49,545 nucleotides of DNA from an uncultured bacterium (lineage in GTDB: Bacteria; Verrucomicrobiota; Kiritimatiellia; RFP12; UBA1067), in contig CADCGZ010000043.1 in NCBI GenBank assembly GCA_902801025.1, positions 1-49,545 on the forward strand, in the 5' to 3' direction. Below, piece by piece: positions 7,049 to 15,507 of the stretch. The notes beneath the pieces were generated by a model. That model worked only from the letters and a program-made list of their open reading frames with translations, made no database searches and was not told the origin of the DNA. The translations under genes and the position numbers were made by a program. Position 1 is the first letter of the stretch. Each line of letters starts with the position of its first letter.

Positions 7049-8170
7049 CTACTTGATTTTCGACGACTCAGGGATGACCTTGTTGCGAACGAGGACGTCA
7101 AGCGCCTTGTTGACGCCGTTGACCTCGTTCTTGTCGCCATGCTTCGCGCGATAGGCCTCAAGCGCAGCGTCGAACGCCGCCTTGTACTCGCCTTCGTTTG
7201 CGTAGGAAATCACCTCCGCGAGCGCCTTGACGTTGTCCGCCGTCGCCGCCTTCGGATCGGCGATCTTCGCAAAAAGCTTCGCCGCCGTCTCGCGGCGGAG
7301 CGCCATCACCGCGTCGGGACACGCCGTCAGGTTTGAATGGGTAAGGTTGTCCCAGCGCGAGGGAAGCGGACGATACCAGATGTTGCGGAACTGCACGACG
7401 CAGCCGTGGTCCTGCAGCTGGAGCGGCCCTTTCGTCGCGTGGGGCGCGAGCGGACGGCGGCGGCAGTGGGTAGTGAGGCCCTCCATCTCCCAGTGGTCCT
7501 GAACGAGAACGCCGTTGAAGAACACGGTCACGCTGCCTGGATGGAGAAGCTTGCCGTCCTTCCATACGGGCTGGTGGAAGACGATGTCGTAGACCTGCCA
7601 TTCGCCGGGTTTCCTCGCAGGATTGACCATCGGCGGATTTTCGGCATAGACAGAGCCCGCCTGGCCGTCGGCGTAGTTATCGACGAATTCCGGTTTGCCC
7701 TCAAGTTCGCGGCTAGTCCAGTAAGACTCGAGAACCTGTATCTCGTAGTTATCCATCAGGAAGACGCCGCTGTTGCCGCGCATCTGCGCGCCCTTGTTCG
7801 TAAAGATGCGTTCGGGATCGTGGCGGTACTCGAGATGGAGCTGGCAGTCGCCAAACTCTTCGCGCGAGTATATCGCGCCGCCGTTCTTCCACTCAGGATC
7901 GGTGTAGAAATACCCCTCGTCGGAGTAGCGCCACTTCGACGGGTTGCCCTTGCCGTCGCGCCAGTTCTTCTCGAACGACGCCTTGGTGCCGTCGAAGAGG
8001 ACAACCGCGTCGGAGGGCACTCCGTTTGCACCGACTTCAACCTTGGCGGGCTTCGGCCGATTCATGTCGTGCACGGCCCAGGCGTGCTTTGCATCAGGCG
8101 TATCGCCATACAATCCGGCAAACGCCACAACGGGTGCCAGAACCGCAGACATGGCAAATATATTTTTCAT
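7049..8170 (-). CDS. Secreted DUF1080 (3-keto-disaccharide hydrolase/lyase-like) protein
   Basis: 373 residues. A signal peptide (about 1-18, ending AFA) is followed by a concanavalin-like DUF1080 domain: DAVVLFDGTKASFEKNW, then WRYSDEGYFYTD, GNSGVFLMDNYEIQVLESY, EWQVYDIVFH, and VTVFFNGVLVQDHWEMEG, all at family-typical places. About 100 extra C-terminal residues (275-373) form a helical tail. DUF1080 proteins act on 3-keto-glycosides by hydrolysis or 1,2-elimination. This is the first gene of the operon with Gfo/Idh and two TIM-barrel proteins, a complete set for oxidative glycoside breakdown. The extended -10 TGGTATAAT lies 8 nt before the ATG, so the mRNA is probably almost leaderless. Confidence 0.9.
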   Translation of the reverse strand: MKNIFAMSAVLAPVVAFAGLYGDTPDAKHAWAVHDMNRPKPAKVEVGANGVPSDAVVLFDGTKASFEKNWRDGKGNPSKWRYSDEGYFYTDPEWKNGGAIYSREEFGDCQLHLEYRHDPERIFTNKGAQMRGNSGVFLMDNYEIQVLESYWTSRELEGKPEFVDNYADGQAGSVYAENPPMVNPARKPGEWQVYDIVFHQPVWKDGKLLHPGSVTVFFNGVLVQDHWEMEGLTTHCRRRPLAPHATKGPLQLQDHGCVVQFRNIWYRPLPSRWDNLTHSNLTACPDAVMALRRETAAKLFAKIADPKAATADNVKALAEVISYANEGEYKAAFDAALEAYRAKHGDKNEVNGVNKALDVLVRNKVIPESSKIK

Positions 8171-8178
8171 TGGAGAAT

Positions 8179-8187
8179 ATTATACCA
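8179..8187 (-). promoter_or_regulatory. Extended -10 promoter of the DUF1080 operon
   Basis: TGGTATAAT with 8 nt between the box and the ATG at 8170, predicting a transcript with almost no leader. No clear -35 hexamer. Confidence 0.75.
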
Positions 8188-8247
8188 CAACAACCCCTTG
8201 TTCCGCAATCTCGCGCGGAACGGCATTTTGCGCCACAGTCAGGCAAC

Positions 8248-9357
8248 TCATTGCCGACATCCGATGGAAAGCGAGAACCTGGATCCCGACGGAACGACAG
8301 GCGAAAGAACGACGTCGCCACCATGGAGACGCGCTATGCGGCGGGCTATCGCGAGCCCGAGCCCTGCGCCGCCCGTTTCCGCCGCGCGCGCAGGATCGAC
8401 GCGGTGGAAACGCTCGAAGACCCGCTCCGCGTGTTCGGGCGGTATGCCGATGCCATGGTCTTCGACGACGAACGTCGCCCTGTGCCCCGAAACGGAGACG
8501 GAAACGGCGATGTCGGGCGACCCCGAATGGCGTATCGCGTTTTCCACGAGATTCAAGAGCGCCTCCGAAAGAAGCCGGGCGTCAACCTTCGCGATGCAAG
8601 GCGCATCGGGCGCGGCAAACGACAAGGCGATTCCAGCGGCTTCGGCGCGCGGGCGCAGCGATTCCACCGCCTCTCTGGCGAGGTCGACAAGGTCGGTCTT
8701 GGCAAGGTCGAGAACTTCCCCTTCGCGCTCAAGCCGTGCAAGGTCGAGAATCTGCTGAACGAGGGCATTGAGCCGCGTCGACTCCTTTGATATCATCGAA
8801 AGAAGCGGTTTCTGCGATTCGGAAACGCCGCCCTCGGAAAGCATCTCCGAAGCGCCGAGGATGCCGGTAAGCGGAGTCTTGATTTCGTGCGAGACGTCGG
8901 CCACGAACTCGCGGCGAAACTTTTCCGTCCGCGCGAGCTCGCGTATCCTGACGCGCTGGCGATAGAGCGCGAAGAAGACGAAGAACATTCCGGCGATTCC
9001 GACGAGCGCCGCGAGGGCAAGACTGGTCTTCGCGCGACGGTACGGAGCGAGAACGCGGTCGAGCGGAAGACCAAGCATCACCTCGAACGCCCCGACGTCT
9101 TCAATCGCACTGTAGATGTAGTCGCTGTCGCGCCAGACGTCGGTAAAGCCGCCAAGTGAGTCGAAGACAAGCCCGCCCTTGGGCTTCCCGAAAATGCTGA
9201 GCCGCACACCGTCCGCCGCGCACTGGCGGTTGAACGCCTGTACGGCGGAGAAGTCCCCCGTCCGAAGCGGCTCCTCAAGCGTCGAGACAGCCACCTTCGC
9301 CCTCGAGAAGAGGTCGTTCCCCGCCCACTCCAGGACGGACGCGCGGAAGGCCGACAT
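8248..9357 (-). CDS. Sensor histidine kinase (PhoR-like)
   Basis: 369 residues from the first canonical Met. It has an extracytoplasmic sensor stretch (about 1-108), a membrane helix (112-132), HisKA with the phospho-acceptor H157 in FVADVSHEIKTPLTG, an N-box NLVENAIRHSG and G-boxes DHGIGIP and GGAGLGLAIARR. A first membrane helix would be expected before the sensor. An in-frame hydrophobic segment does lie upstream (9358-9441) but has no ATG, GTG or TTG. Starting at ATC (9439-9441), 6 nt after a run of six G, would supply it. The gene follows the response regulator and overlaps its end if that start is used. It completes a two-component pair at the end of a six-gene signalling operon. Signal unknown. 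Confidence 0.88.
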   Translation of the reverse strand: MSAFRASVLEWAGNDLFSRAKVAVSTLEEPLRTGDFSAVQAFNRQCAADGVRLSIFGKPKGGLVFDSLGGFTDVWRDSDYIYSAIEDVGAFEVMLGLPLDRVLAPYRRAKTSLALAALVGIAGMFFVFFALYRQRVRIRELARTEKFRREFVADVSHEIKTPLTGILGASEMLSEGGVSESQKPLLSMISKESTRLNALVQQILDLARLEREGEVLDLAKTDLVDLAREAVESLRPRAEAAGIALSFAAPDAPCIAKVDARLLSEALLNLVENAIRHSGSPDIAVSVSVSGHRATFVVEDHGIGIPPEHAERVFERFHRVDPARAAETGGAGLGLAIARRIARLHGGDVVLSPVVPSGSRFSLSIGCRQ

Positions 9358-9424
9358 CTCGCGCGCGAAGACGACGGTTACGCCGAGGAAGCCAACGGCT
9401 GCGAGGACGGCGGGAAACCACGTT

Positions 9425-10069
9425 CTAAACCTTGATTCGATAACCCACCCCCCTTATCGTCTCGATGTGGTCGCCCCAGCGCCCAAGCTTCTGCCTGAGC
9501 TTCGCCACCTGGACGTCAACTGTACGCTCGTCGGGCGGACGCGCGAAGACTCGCCCCCTGTGCGCGACGAGGCGGACAAGCAAATCGAATTCGCCCGGCG
9601 TCAAGTCAAGCGCCTTCCCGCGAAGCGTGGCGACGCGAGAGCCCTCGTCGACTTTAAGACCGTCGAAGTCCATCCCCTCGGTAACAGGCAGCCCCCTTCT
9701 CAAAACCGCCTTCACCCGCGCAAGCAGGACCTTTCTGTCGAACGGCTTCGTCACATAGTCGTCCGCGCCGGCATCGAGGCCGCGCACAATGTCCTCGCTC
9801 GCGGTGCGCGCCGTAAGCATGACGATGCGCGTCGCCGCGAGCGCCGGCGTCTCGCGAATCCGTCTCGCAATTGAAAAGCCGTCGAGCCCCGGGAGCATTA
9901 CGTCGAGTAGGACGAGATCCGGCTTGTCGCGCACCACCATCTTGAGCCCGTCGTCGCCGCGCGGCGACGACACGACGTCGCCGTAGCCAGCGCCGAGAAG
10001 CGCCATTTCGAGAAGCGCGCGAATGGTCGCGTCGTCCTCCACGATACGTATCTTCGCAAGTTCACCCAT
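9425..10069 (-). CDS. OmpR/PhoB-type response regulator
   Basis: 214 residues. The receiver domain has the acidic pair E11/D12, phospho-acceptor D56 (DLVLLDVMLPGLDG), T86 and K108 (DDYVTKPFD). A winged-helix DNA-binding domain follows (about 125-214), with LTPGEFDLLVRLVAHRGRVFA at its start region (key residues LTPGEFDLL) and the recognition/wing region ending RGVGYRIKV. That end is typical, though the recognition loop is a little shorter than usual (RPPDERTVDVQVAKLRQKLG). Its ATG is only 3 nt after the M20 peptidase stop, without a clear ribosome site, so coupling is likely. Partner of the histidine kinase that follows. Confidence 0.95.
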   Translation of the reverse strand: MGELAKIRIVEDDATIRALLEMALLGAGYGDVVSSPRGDDGLKMVVRDKPDLVLLDVMLPGLDGFSIARRIRETPALAATRIVMLTARTASEDIVRGLDAGADDYVTKPFDRKVLLARVKAVLRRGLPVTEGMDFDGLKVDEGSRVATLRGKALDLTPGEFDLLVRLVAHRGRVFARPPDERTVDVQVAKLRQKLGRWGDHIETIRGVGYRIKV

Positions 10070-10072
10070 GGC

Positions 10073-11428
10073 CTACAGAGCGGAAAGTATTTTGCGGCCC
10101 CACTCGCGCGCCTTGTCGAACTGCGCGAAGGAATAGCTCTCGTTCGGGGAATGGATGCGGTCCTCCGCCTGTCCCCAGCCGACGATCAAGGGCGCCGCGC
10201 CAGATGCTTCGCGCAGAAGCGAAAGAACGGGAATCGAAGCGCCGCACCACTGGAACGCGGGCCCGCGCGGATCCATCTCGGAGAGAACGTCGGCGGCGAG
10301 GCGGAAAAGCGGCGAGGCGAGCGGAAGCCGAAACGCGGCCATCCCCTCGACTACGTCCTCGAACGAAAGCTTCATTCCCTTCGGGCACCTGTCTTCGAGA
10401 TGGGCGCGCACCGCGGCAAATGCGCCGCGCGGCGACTGCCCGGGGACGAGGCGCATCGATATCTTGGCGAACGCCGACGACGGTATGACGGTCTTGGACC
10501 CGGGGCCGCCGTAGCCGGAATGGATGCCGTTCACCTCGATCGTCGGCTCGAAGGAGTTGCGCTGGACGATGGTCTTTCCGGTCTGCCCTCCGCACGGCTC
10601 GCACCCGATGTCCTTTTCAACAGACTCCTCCGAGGGGCCAAGCGCCTCGGCAGTCGCAAGCTCGTCGTGCGTGGGGCTCTCTATCCCGTCGCGGAAACCC
10701 GCGACGGCGATGGAGCCGTCAGGCAGATGGAGCCCCGCGACGAGTTCAGCGATGCCCTGTGCCGGATTCGGGGATATGCCGCCGTATTCGCCCGAGTGGA
10801 GATCGCGCGAAGGCCCGGAAAGGTTGACGGTGAAGTGAGAGATGCCACGAAGTCCCGCCACTATCGCAGGCCTCAAGTCCGCCGCGGCAGATGTGTCGCA
10901 GACGAGGAGCACGTCGGCGGCAAGGCGACGGCGCAGCGTGGAAACGAGCTCGGAGAGCGCCTTGCTGCCGGATTCCTCCTGGCCGTCGAGGACGATCTTG
11001 ACGTTGACCTTGCGCCCTTCAAGCGCGAGGTAGTCGCGCATCCCGCACAGGAAGGCGAAAGTCTGCCCCTTGTCGTCGTTCGCACCGCGGCAGTAGACGC
11101 GGCCATCGACGACCGTCGGTTCGAAAGGCGGCGTGCGCCACTCGTCAACGGGATCCGGCGGCTGGACATCGTAATGCCCGTAGACGAGAACGGTCGACGC
11201 GCCCTCGTCGCCCTTCCGTTCCGCGAAAAGGACTGGCGGGGGAAGGTGGGCATCCGCGGCGGATGCGCCGCGCTGGGGGTAGAGAAGCTCCACGTCGAAG
11301 CCGAGCTTCTGCAGCCACTTGCGCAGCCACGACGCGCACGAGACGCACTCCTTCAACCGTGCCACGTCGGCGCCTACCGACTCAAACCTGAGAAGTTCGC
11401 ACCACTCTCCAAGAACAGCTTCTTCCAT
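10073..11428 (-). CDS. M20/M28-family metallopeptidase (dipeptidase-like)
   Basis: 451 residues from ATG 11428, which has GGAAAGG 8 nt upstream; an in-frame GTG at 11437 is badly spaced. Zinc-ligand and catalytic motifs are present: VLVYGHYDVQPPDPVDEW, GANDDKGQ, DGQEESGS, then the dimerisation region with RDLHSGEYGG and the C-terminal histidine in EDRIHSPNESY. This is the M20 arrangement of CNDP-like dipeptidases and succinyl-diaminopimelate desuccinylase relatives, a cytoplasmic enzyme that trims dipeptides or N-acyl amino acids. It sits inside a signalling operon between a Ser/Thr kinase and a response regulator, which is odd; it may simply be co-transcribed. Substrate unknown. Confidence 0.92.
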   Translation of the reverse strand: MEEAVLGEWCELLRFESVGADVARLKECVSCASWLRKWLQKLGFDVELLYPQRGASAADAHLPPPVLFAERKGDEGASTVLVYGHYDVQPPDPVDEWRTPPFEPTVVDGRVYCRGANDDKGQTFAFLCGMRDYLALEGRKVNVKIVLDGQEESGSKALSELVSTLRRRLAADVLLVCDTSAAADLRPAIVAGLRGISHFTVNLSGPSRDLHSGEYGGISPNPAQGIAELVAGLHLPDGSIAVAGFRDGIESPTHDELATAEALGPSEESVEKDIGCEPCGGQTGKTIVQRNSFEPTIEVNGIHSGYGGPGSKTVIPSSAFAKISMRLVPGQSPRGAFAAVRAHLEDRCPKGMKLSFEDVVEGMAAFRLPLASPLFRLAADVLSEMDPRGPAFQWCGASIPVLSLLREASGAAPLIVGWGQAEDRIHSPNESYSFAQFDKAREWGRKILSAL

Positions 11429-11446
11429 TACCGCCACCTTTCCTTT

Positions 11447-12583
11447 TTAAATCACCCCAAAAAGCCAGCCGAGGAGAAGCGCCGCGACGAGCGCCGCGGC
11501 GGCGACCGCGGAGAAAGACGCGAGCTTCCTAAGCCGCTTGCGCCGCTTGAGCCGGTCGACGAAGTCCTGTATCTCGACGTCCTCCGTCTCGAACGCAAGA
11601 GGATCGACGTCCGCATCGACCGGAACGGCGCTCTTCTGCAGAAGCGAGCGCATGCTAACAAGCGTAGGCGCGGACTCGGCACGGCGGTCGAACTTCACGT
11701 CGCCGGACGGCCGGTCCTTTAGGCGATAGCCGATCTTGGCGAACTCCGCGATGAGCGCGGCGGGCGTCGCGATGCGCCTGTCGCATTCCTTGACGCACAT
11801 TCTGCGTATGACGATTGCAAGCGCCGGCGGAACGTCTGGATTCATGTCGCGTATGTCGGGAAAGGGATCGGACGAGAGCGTCTGGACGAGTATCTGCGGC
11901 GCATTCGGCCCTTCGTAGGGAACGCGACCGGCGATCATCTCGAAGAGGACGACGCCGAGCGAGTATATGTCGGCTCGGACATCCACCGCTGACGCGTCGA
12001 GCGCCTGTTCGGGGGCGACGTAGGCGGGAGTGCCGAAGACGCTTTCCGCCTCGGTGCACAGGGAATCGCGAAGCCCGTCGGCCTTGGCTATGCCGAGATC
12101 CACGAGCTTCACCGTGCCGTCGGGCTGGATCATTATGTTCTCGGGCTTGATGTCGCGATGGACGACATGGTATTCCTGTGCAGCGTCAAGCGCCGACGCA
12201 ACCTGGAGGACGACTTCCACGGCGCGGTCGGGGGCGAAACGCCCCGCGAACGCAAGCGCCTGCCTGAGGTCCCCGCCCGAAACGCAGTCCATCACGATGT
12301 AGTAGAGCCCTCGCGCCTCGTCATAGCCGCAGTCGTGGACGGCGACGAGGTTTGGATGGCGTATGCGCGTCGCGATCTTCGCCTCGCGCAAGAACCGCTT
12401 CACGTAGTCTTCGTTTTCCTTCGCCACCTCCGGGAAGAGAGCCTTGAGGGCGTAGACCGTGTCGAGCACTTCGTGCCGGACGAGATACACGGCGCCAAGC
12501 GAGCCGTTGCCGAGAAGACGCTCCACCACATAGCCGCGGAACTTGTCCCCGCTGTGGAAGATCTCCTGCTTGCCGAAATTCAC
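11447..12583 (-). CDS. Eukaryotic-like Ser/Thr protein kinase with C-terminal membrane anchor
   Basis: 378 residues. The start is GTG at 12583, which overlaps the stop of the PP2C gene (GTGA) and has GGAGGAG 5 nt upstream; longer reading would run far into that gene. Kinase domain about 15-285: glycine loop LLGNGSLGAVY, catalytic K47 (YALKAL), HRDIKPEN with D144, then VDLGIAK, a DLG instead of the usual DFG, and GTPAYVAPEQ as activation-loop end. A linker and a single membrane helix (about 355-375) close the protein, so the kinase faces the cytoplasm with almost nothing outside. Paired with a phosphatase and a second kinase, it forms a phosphorylation switch. Targets unknown. Confidence 0.93.
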   Translation of the reverse strand: MNFGKQEIFHSGDKFRGYVVERLLGNGSLGAVYLVRHEVLDTVYALKALFPEVAKENEDYVKRFLREAKIATRIRHPNLVAVHDCGYDEARGLYYIVMDCVSGGDLRQALAFAGRFAPDRAVEVVLQVASALDAAQEYHVVHRDIKPENIMIQPDGTVKLVDLGIAKADGLRDSLCTEAESVFGTPAYVAPEQALDASAVDVRADIYSLGVVLFEMIAGRVPYEGPNAPQILVQTLSSDPFPDIRDMNPDVPPALAIVIRRMCVKECDRRIATPAALIAEFAKIGYRLKDRPSGDVKFDRRAESAPTLVSMRSLLQKSAVPVDADVDPLAFETEDVEIQDFVDRLKRRKRLRKLASFSAVAAAALVAALLLGWLFGVI

Positions 12584-13356
12584 TTGGCTCCTCCGATCTT
12601 CACGACTACGGCGGAATAGTTGTCCCTCGCGCCACTCGCGACGACAAGCGAGCAAATGCGCCCAAGCATCTCCTTCGCCCCGCCTCCGGCCACCATCGCC
12701 GCGGCAAGCGCCGATGGCGCAACCGCGCCGTGGACACCATCGGAGCAGAGCAGCATGACGTCGCCTTCCTTGACGTCGACCTTGCGCCAATCCACCTTGA
12801 GCCGCTCCTGTCCGACGCCAACGGCGCGCGTGAGGACGTGCGAGAGGGCGAGCGCCCGGACGTCCGCGAGCGGTTTCGCACCCTGCGGCAGACGATGCGA
12901 GAGAATCTCCGCCGTCAGCGTGTGGTCCCTCGTGAGCTGACGAAGCTTGCCGTCGCGCAGGCGATAGACCCGACTGTCGCCGACATTTCCAACGGCCGCG
13001 ATGCGCTTGCCGTCGCTGACGAGCACAGCCACGGTGGACCCCATCTGCCTGTAGCCGGCCGCCGCGGAGACTGCCCGTATCTCACCGTCGGCGCGGTGGA
13101 TCGCGTCGTCGACGAGCCGCACGCGGTCTGCAAAGCTTGCACGTTCGTGCAGCACGGAATCGACGTTGCGGCAGACGGCGGCACTCGCCTCGCCGCCGGC
13201 CTCGCCGCCGCCCATCCCGTCTGCAACGCAAAAGACGAGTGTCTTCGGATCTGCGACAAGGTGATCCTGGTTTTCACGGCGCACAAGCCCGCATTCGCTC
13301 GTGAAAGCGACGTCGGTCTTGAATTTGCGCTGTGTGCCTACGAGTCCGAAAAGCAT
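12580..13356 (-). CDS. PP2C-type Ser/Thr protein phosphatase
   Basis: 258 residues from ATG 13356, chosen because AAGGAGGG lies just upstream; earlier codons lie inside the kinase gene. It carries PP2C metal-binding motifs: RRENQDH, VADGMGGGEAGG, VGDSRVYRLRDG, LLCSDGVHGAV and GARDNYSAVVV. The size and motifs match the bacterial PstP/Stp family that reverses PknB-like kinases. It lies between two Ser/Thr kinase genes: 5 nt after the first and overlapping the second by 4 nt. This implies a co-expressed kinase-phosphatase pair acting in the cytoplasm. Confidence 0.95.
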   Translation of the reverse strand: MLFGLVGTQRKFKTDVAFTSECGLVRRENQDHLVADPKTLVFCVADGMGGGEAGGEASAAVCRNVDSVLHERASFADRVRLVDDAIHRADGEIRAVSAAAGYRQMGSTVAVLVSDGKRIAAVGNVGDSRVYRLRDGKLRQLTRDHTLTAEILSHRLPQGAKPLADVRALALSHVLTRAVGVGQERLKVDWRKVDVKEGDVMLLCSDGVHGAVAPSALAAAMVAGGGAKEMLGRICSLVVASGARDNYSAVVVKIGGAK

Positions 13357-13361
13357 GGCGT

Positions 13362-14369
13362 CTACCCTCCTTTCGCAACTCTTACCAACGCGAGGACAAG
13401 CGCTTCGAGCGCAAGGAGCATTGCGGTAGCGGCGTACAGAACGCCACGATCGCGATACCACGGAATCCTGCCTGTGGCGACTGGTGCGACTGAAACAGCG
13501 TCTGCACCTGAATCGATCATTCGCACTATCCGCAAGAGCACGCCCGAAGCGGAACCGGGACGGTCGTCAGGATCGGGAAGCGTCATTTCGGAGACAAGTT
13601 CCGCAAGCGGAGCGGGGATTTCTGGGCGCAGGTTCCTCACGTCGGGGAACGCGCGTCCCTCTATCGCCTTTGCAAGGGTGTTCATCGCGTTTTCGCCGGC
13701 GTTGGGACGGCGTCCCACGAGAAGCTCGTAAAGCATCACACCAAACGAATAGATGTCCGCGCGGATGTCGACGGAATGCGAATCTATCATCTGCTCCGGG
13801 GCCATGTAGGCAGGCGTCCCGATCACTGCAGAAGCGCTCGTGGCGCGCACGTCGCCATCATGCTCAAAGCGGGAAATGCCGAAATCGGCAAGCTTCGCGA
13901 CGCCGTTGGCCGCAAAGAGGACATTGTCCGGCTTGATATCGCGGTGCACCATTCCGTTGCGCTCGATGTGGACGAGCGCATGCGCTACGTCGCGCGCGAT
14001 CGATACGGCCTTCCCGACCGGAAGTCCGCCCTTTGCCTCAGAGATAAGGTCCCTGAGCGAACCGCCCGGCATGTACTCCATGACATGATAGAAAAGCCCT
14101 GTCGCAGCGTCGCGCCCCGCGTCCCACACCTCGACGAGATTCGGGTGCCGCGTCTTCAAGGCAAAGTCCGCCTCGTTCCTGAAGCGAGTCTCAAACTTGC
14201 CGTCGTCGGAAGTATCTGACGGAGCAAGGACTTTCAGCGCGCAGCGGGCGCCCTTCGGGTTCTCCGCAAGCAGAACGAGACCCATGCCGCCCGAACCGAG
14301 CCGCTTCACTATGCGAAGATTCCCGAAGACACCTTCGGGAACAAGCGTATCTCGCCAATCCCCGTCCAT
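13362..14369 (-). CDS. Eukaryotic-like Ser/Thr protein kinase with C-terminal membrane anchor
   Basis: 335 residues. Kinase domain about 18-280: GSGGMGLVLLA glycine loop, K46 (CALKVLAP), HRDIKPDN with D144, ADFGISRFE with D162, GTPAYMAPEQ and ADIYSFGVMLYELL. One membrane helix near 308-330 ends the protein, so there is no extracellular sensor. Compared with the second kinase of the operon it keeps the standard DFG. It is the first gene of a six-gene unit; its promoter box TGGTATAAT is 7 nt before the ATG, suggesting a leaderless mRNA. Phosphatase and second kinase follow directly. Substrates cannot be inferred. Confidence 0.95.
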   Translation of the reverse strand: MDGDWRDTLVPEGVFGNLRIVKRLGSGGMGLVLLAENPKGARCALKVLAPSDTSDDGKFETRFRNEADFALKTRHPNLVEVWDAGRDAATGLFYHVMEYMPGGSLRDLISEAKGGLPVGKAVSIARDVAHALVHIERNGMVHRDIKPDNVLFAANGVAKLADFGISRFEHDGDVRATSASAVIGTPAYMAPEQMIDSHSVDIRADIYSFGVMLYELLVGRRPNAGENAMNTLAKAIEGRAFPDVRNLRPEIPAPLAELVSEMTLPDPDDRPGSASGVLLRIVRMIDSGADAVSVAPVATGRIPWYRDRGVLYAATAMLLALEALVLALVRVAKGG

Positions 14370-14376
14370 CAGGGAG

Positions 14377-14385
14377 ATTATACCA
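14377..14385 (-). promoter_or_regulatory. Extended -10 promoter of the kinase/phosphatase operon
   Basis: TGGTATAAT with 7 nt before the ATG at 14369. It lies in the 37-nt gap after aroA. Confidence 0.75.
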
Positions 14386-14406
14386 AAAAAGAGCCCTTTG
14401 CGGCCT

Positions 14407-15507
14407 TCAGATGTTGCGAAGGCGCGCGAACTCGTCGAAGAAGCCAGGATACGACTTCGCGACGCATTCGGAGTTGTCTATCTCGACGGGGCCGTCCGCA
14501 ATCGTAGCGCCGACGGCGATAGCCATCGCAACGCGGTGGTCGTCGAACGAGTGGAATCCGCCGCCGTCGAACTTGCCGCCGGAGCCGCGGACCACGAAAG
14601 AATCCTCCTCCGCCTCGGTGTCGACGCCAAAGCGCTTCAGGACGTCCGCCATCGCAGCAACGCGGTCGGACTCCTTGAGCCGCAGACGGCGCGTTCCGGA
14701 GAAGCGCGTAACGCCGGCAGACGCGCCCGCAAGCACCGCAAGCGCAGGAAAGAGATCGGGGCAGCCGGAGACTGACACGTCGACCTGCTCGCCCTTCCAT
14801 GCCGACGCGATGCGCGGCGCAAGTTCCGAGACCGCGCGGTCTGGCTGGGACGAATGCGCATCGAGCCCGTCGAACATGACGACGCTGCCCATTGAGTTCA
14901 TGGCGCTCCAGAACGCCGCGCCCGACCAGTCGAGTTCGACTTTCGTGTCCGGCTGCGCAACGTATTTCTGCCCGCCGGGGACGTCGAAGCCGTCGTCGCG
15001 AACAGCGACATAGATGCCCGCGCCCGAAAGGACTCGAAGCGTCATGTCGACATAGCCGCGCGACTCAAGCGGAGTCGTAAAGCGTATCTGCGAGTCGCCG
15101 TCGAGAAGCGGAAGCGCGAAAAGAAGCCCGGTCACGAACTGTGACGAGACGTCGCCCGCGAGCTCGTGGAGCCCGCTCTTGAGATTGGAATAGTCGAGCT
15201 GCGGACGCTCGGAAAGACGCCCGCGCGTGAGGAACGTCACCGACTTCCCGAGAGCGGCGGCCACGGGACCGAGAAAGCGCCGCGTCGAGCCGCTTTCGCC
15301 GCAGTCAAGGACGGCAAGCTGGCCGTCGCCCTTCAGCGCCTCAAGGCACCGCTTCGTGGCAAGGATGTCCTCGCTGTCGCCCTCGGCGGGCGCAAGACGC
15401 GAATAGTCTCCCGCGAGAAAATCCGAGACAAGCAGACGGTGCTCATGCGACTTTGAACGTGGGATCCTGACAGAACCAGTTCGCTTGCCGGGTTGAATCG
15501 TGGTCAT
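14407..15507 (-). CDS. aroA: 3-phosphoshikimate 1-carboxyvinyltransferase (EPSP synthase)
   Basis: 366 residues from ATG 15507, whose A is shared with the stop of the aroK-aroB gene (TGATG). It adds enolpyruvate from PEP to shikimate-3-phosphate in aromatic amino acid synthesis. Motifs: IPRSKSHEHR at the N-terminus, CGESGSTRRFLGP for PEP/S3P binding, ESRGYVDMTLRVL, DLFPALAVLAG, LRLKESDRVAAM and SFDDHRVAMAIAV. At 366 residues it is shorter than the usual ~430. The ~60-residue difference appears spread through the first half, but all active-site blocks are visible, so it is probably functional. Together with the fusion gene it supplies three shikimate-pathway activities. Confidence 0.93.
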   Translation of the reverse strand: MTTIQPGKRTGSVRIPRSKSHEHRLLVSDFLAGDYSRLAPAEGDSEDILATKRCLEALKGDGQLAVLDCGESGSTRRFLGPVAAALGKSVTFLTRGRLSERPQLDYSNLKSGLHELAGDVSSQFVTGLLFALPLLDGDSQIRFTTPLESRGYVDMTLRVLSGAGIYVAVRDDGFDVPGGQKYVAQPDTKVELDWSGAAFWSAMNSMGSVVMFDGLDAHSSQPDRAVSELAPRIASAWKGEQVDVSVSGCPDLFPALAVLAGASAGVTRFSGTRRLRLKESDRVAAMADVLKRFGVDTEAEEDSFVVRGSGGKFDGGGFHSFDDHRVAMAIAVGATIADGPVEIDNSECVAKSYPGFFDEFARLRNI

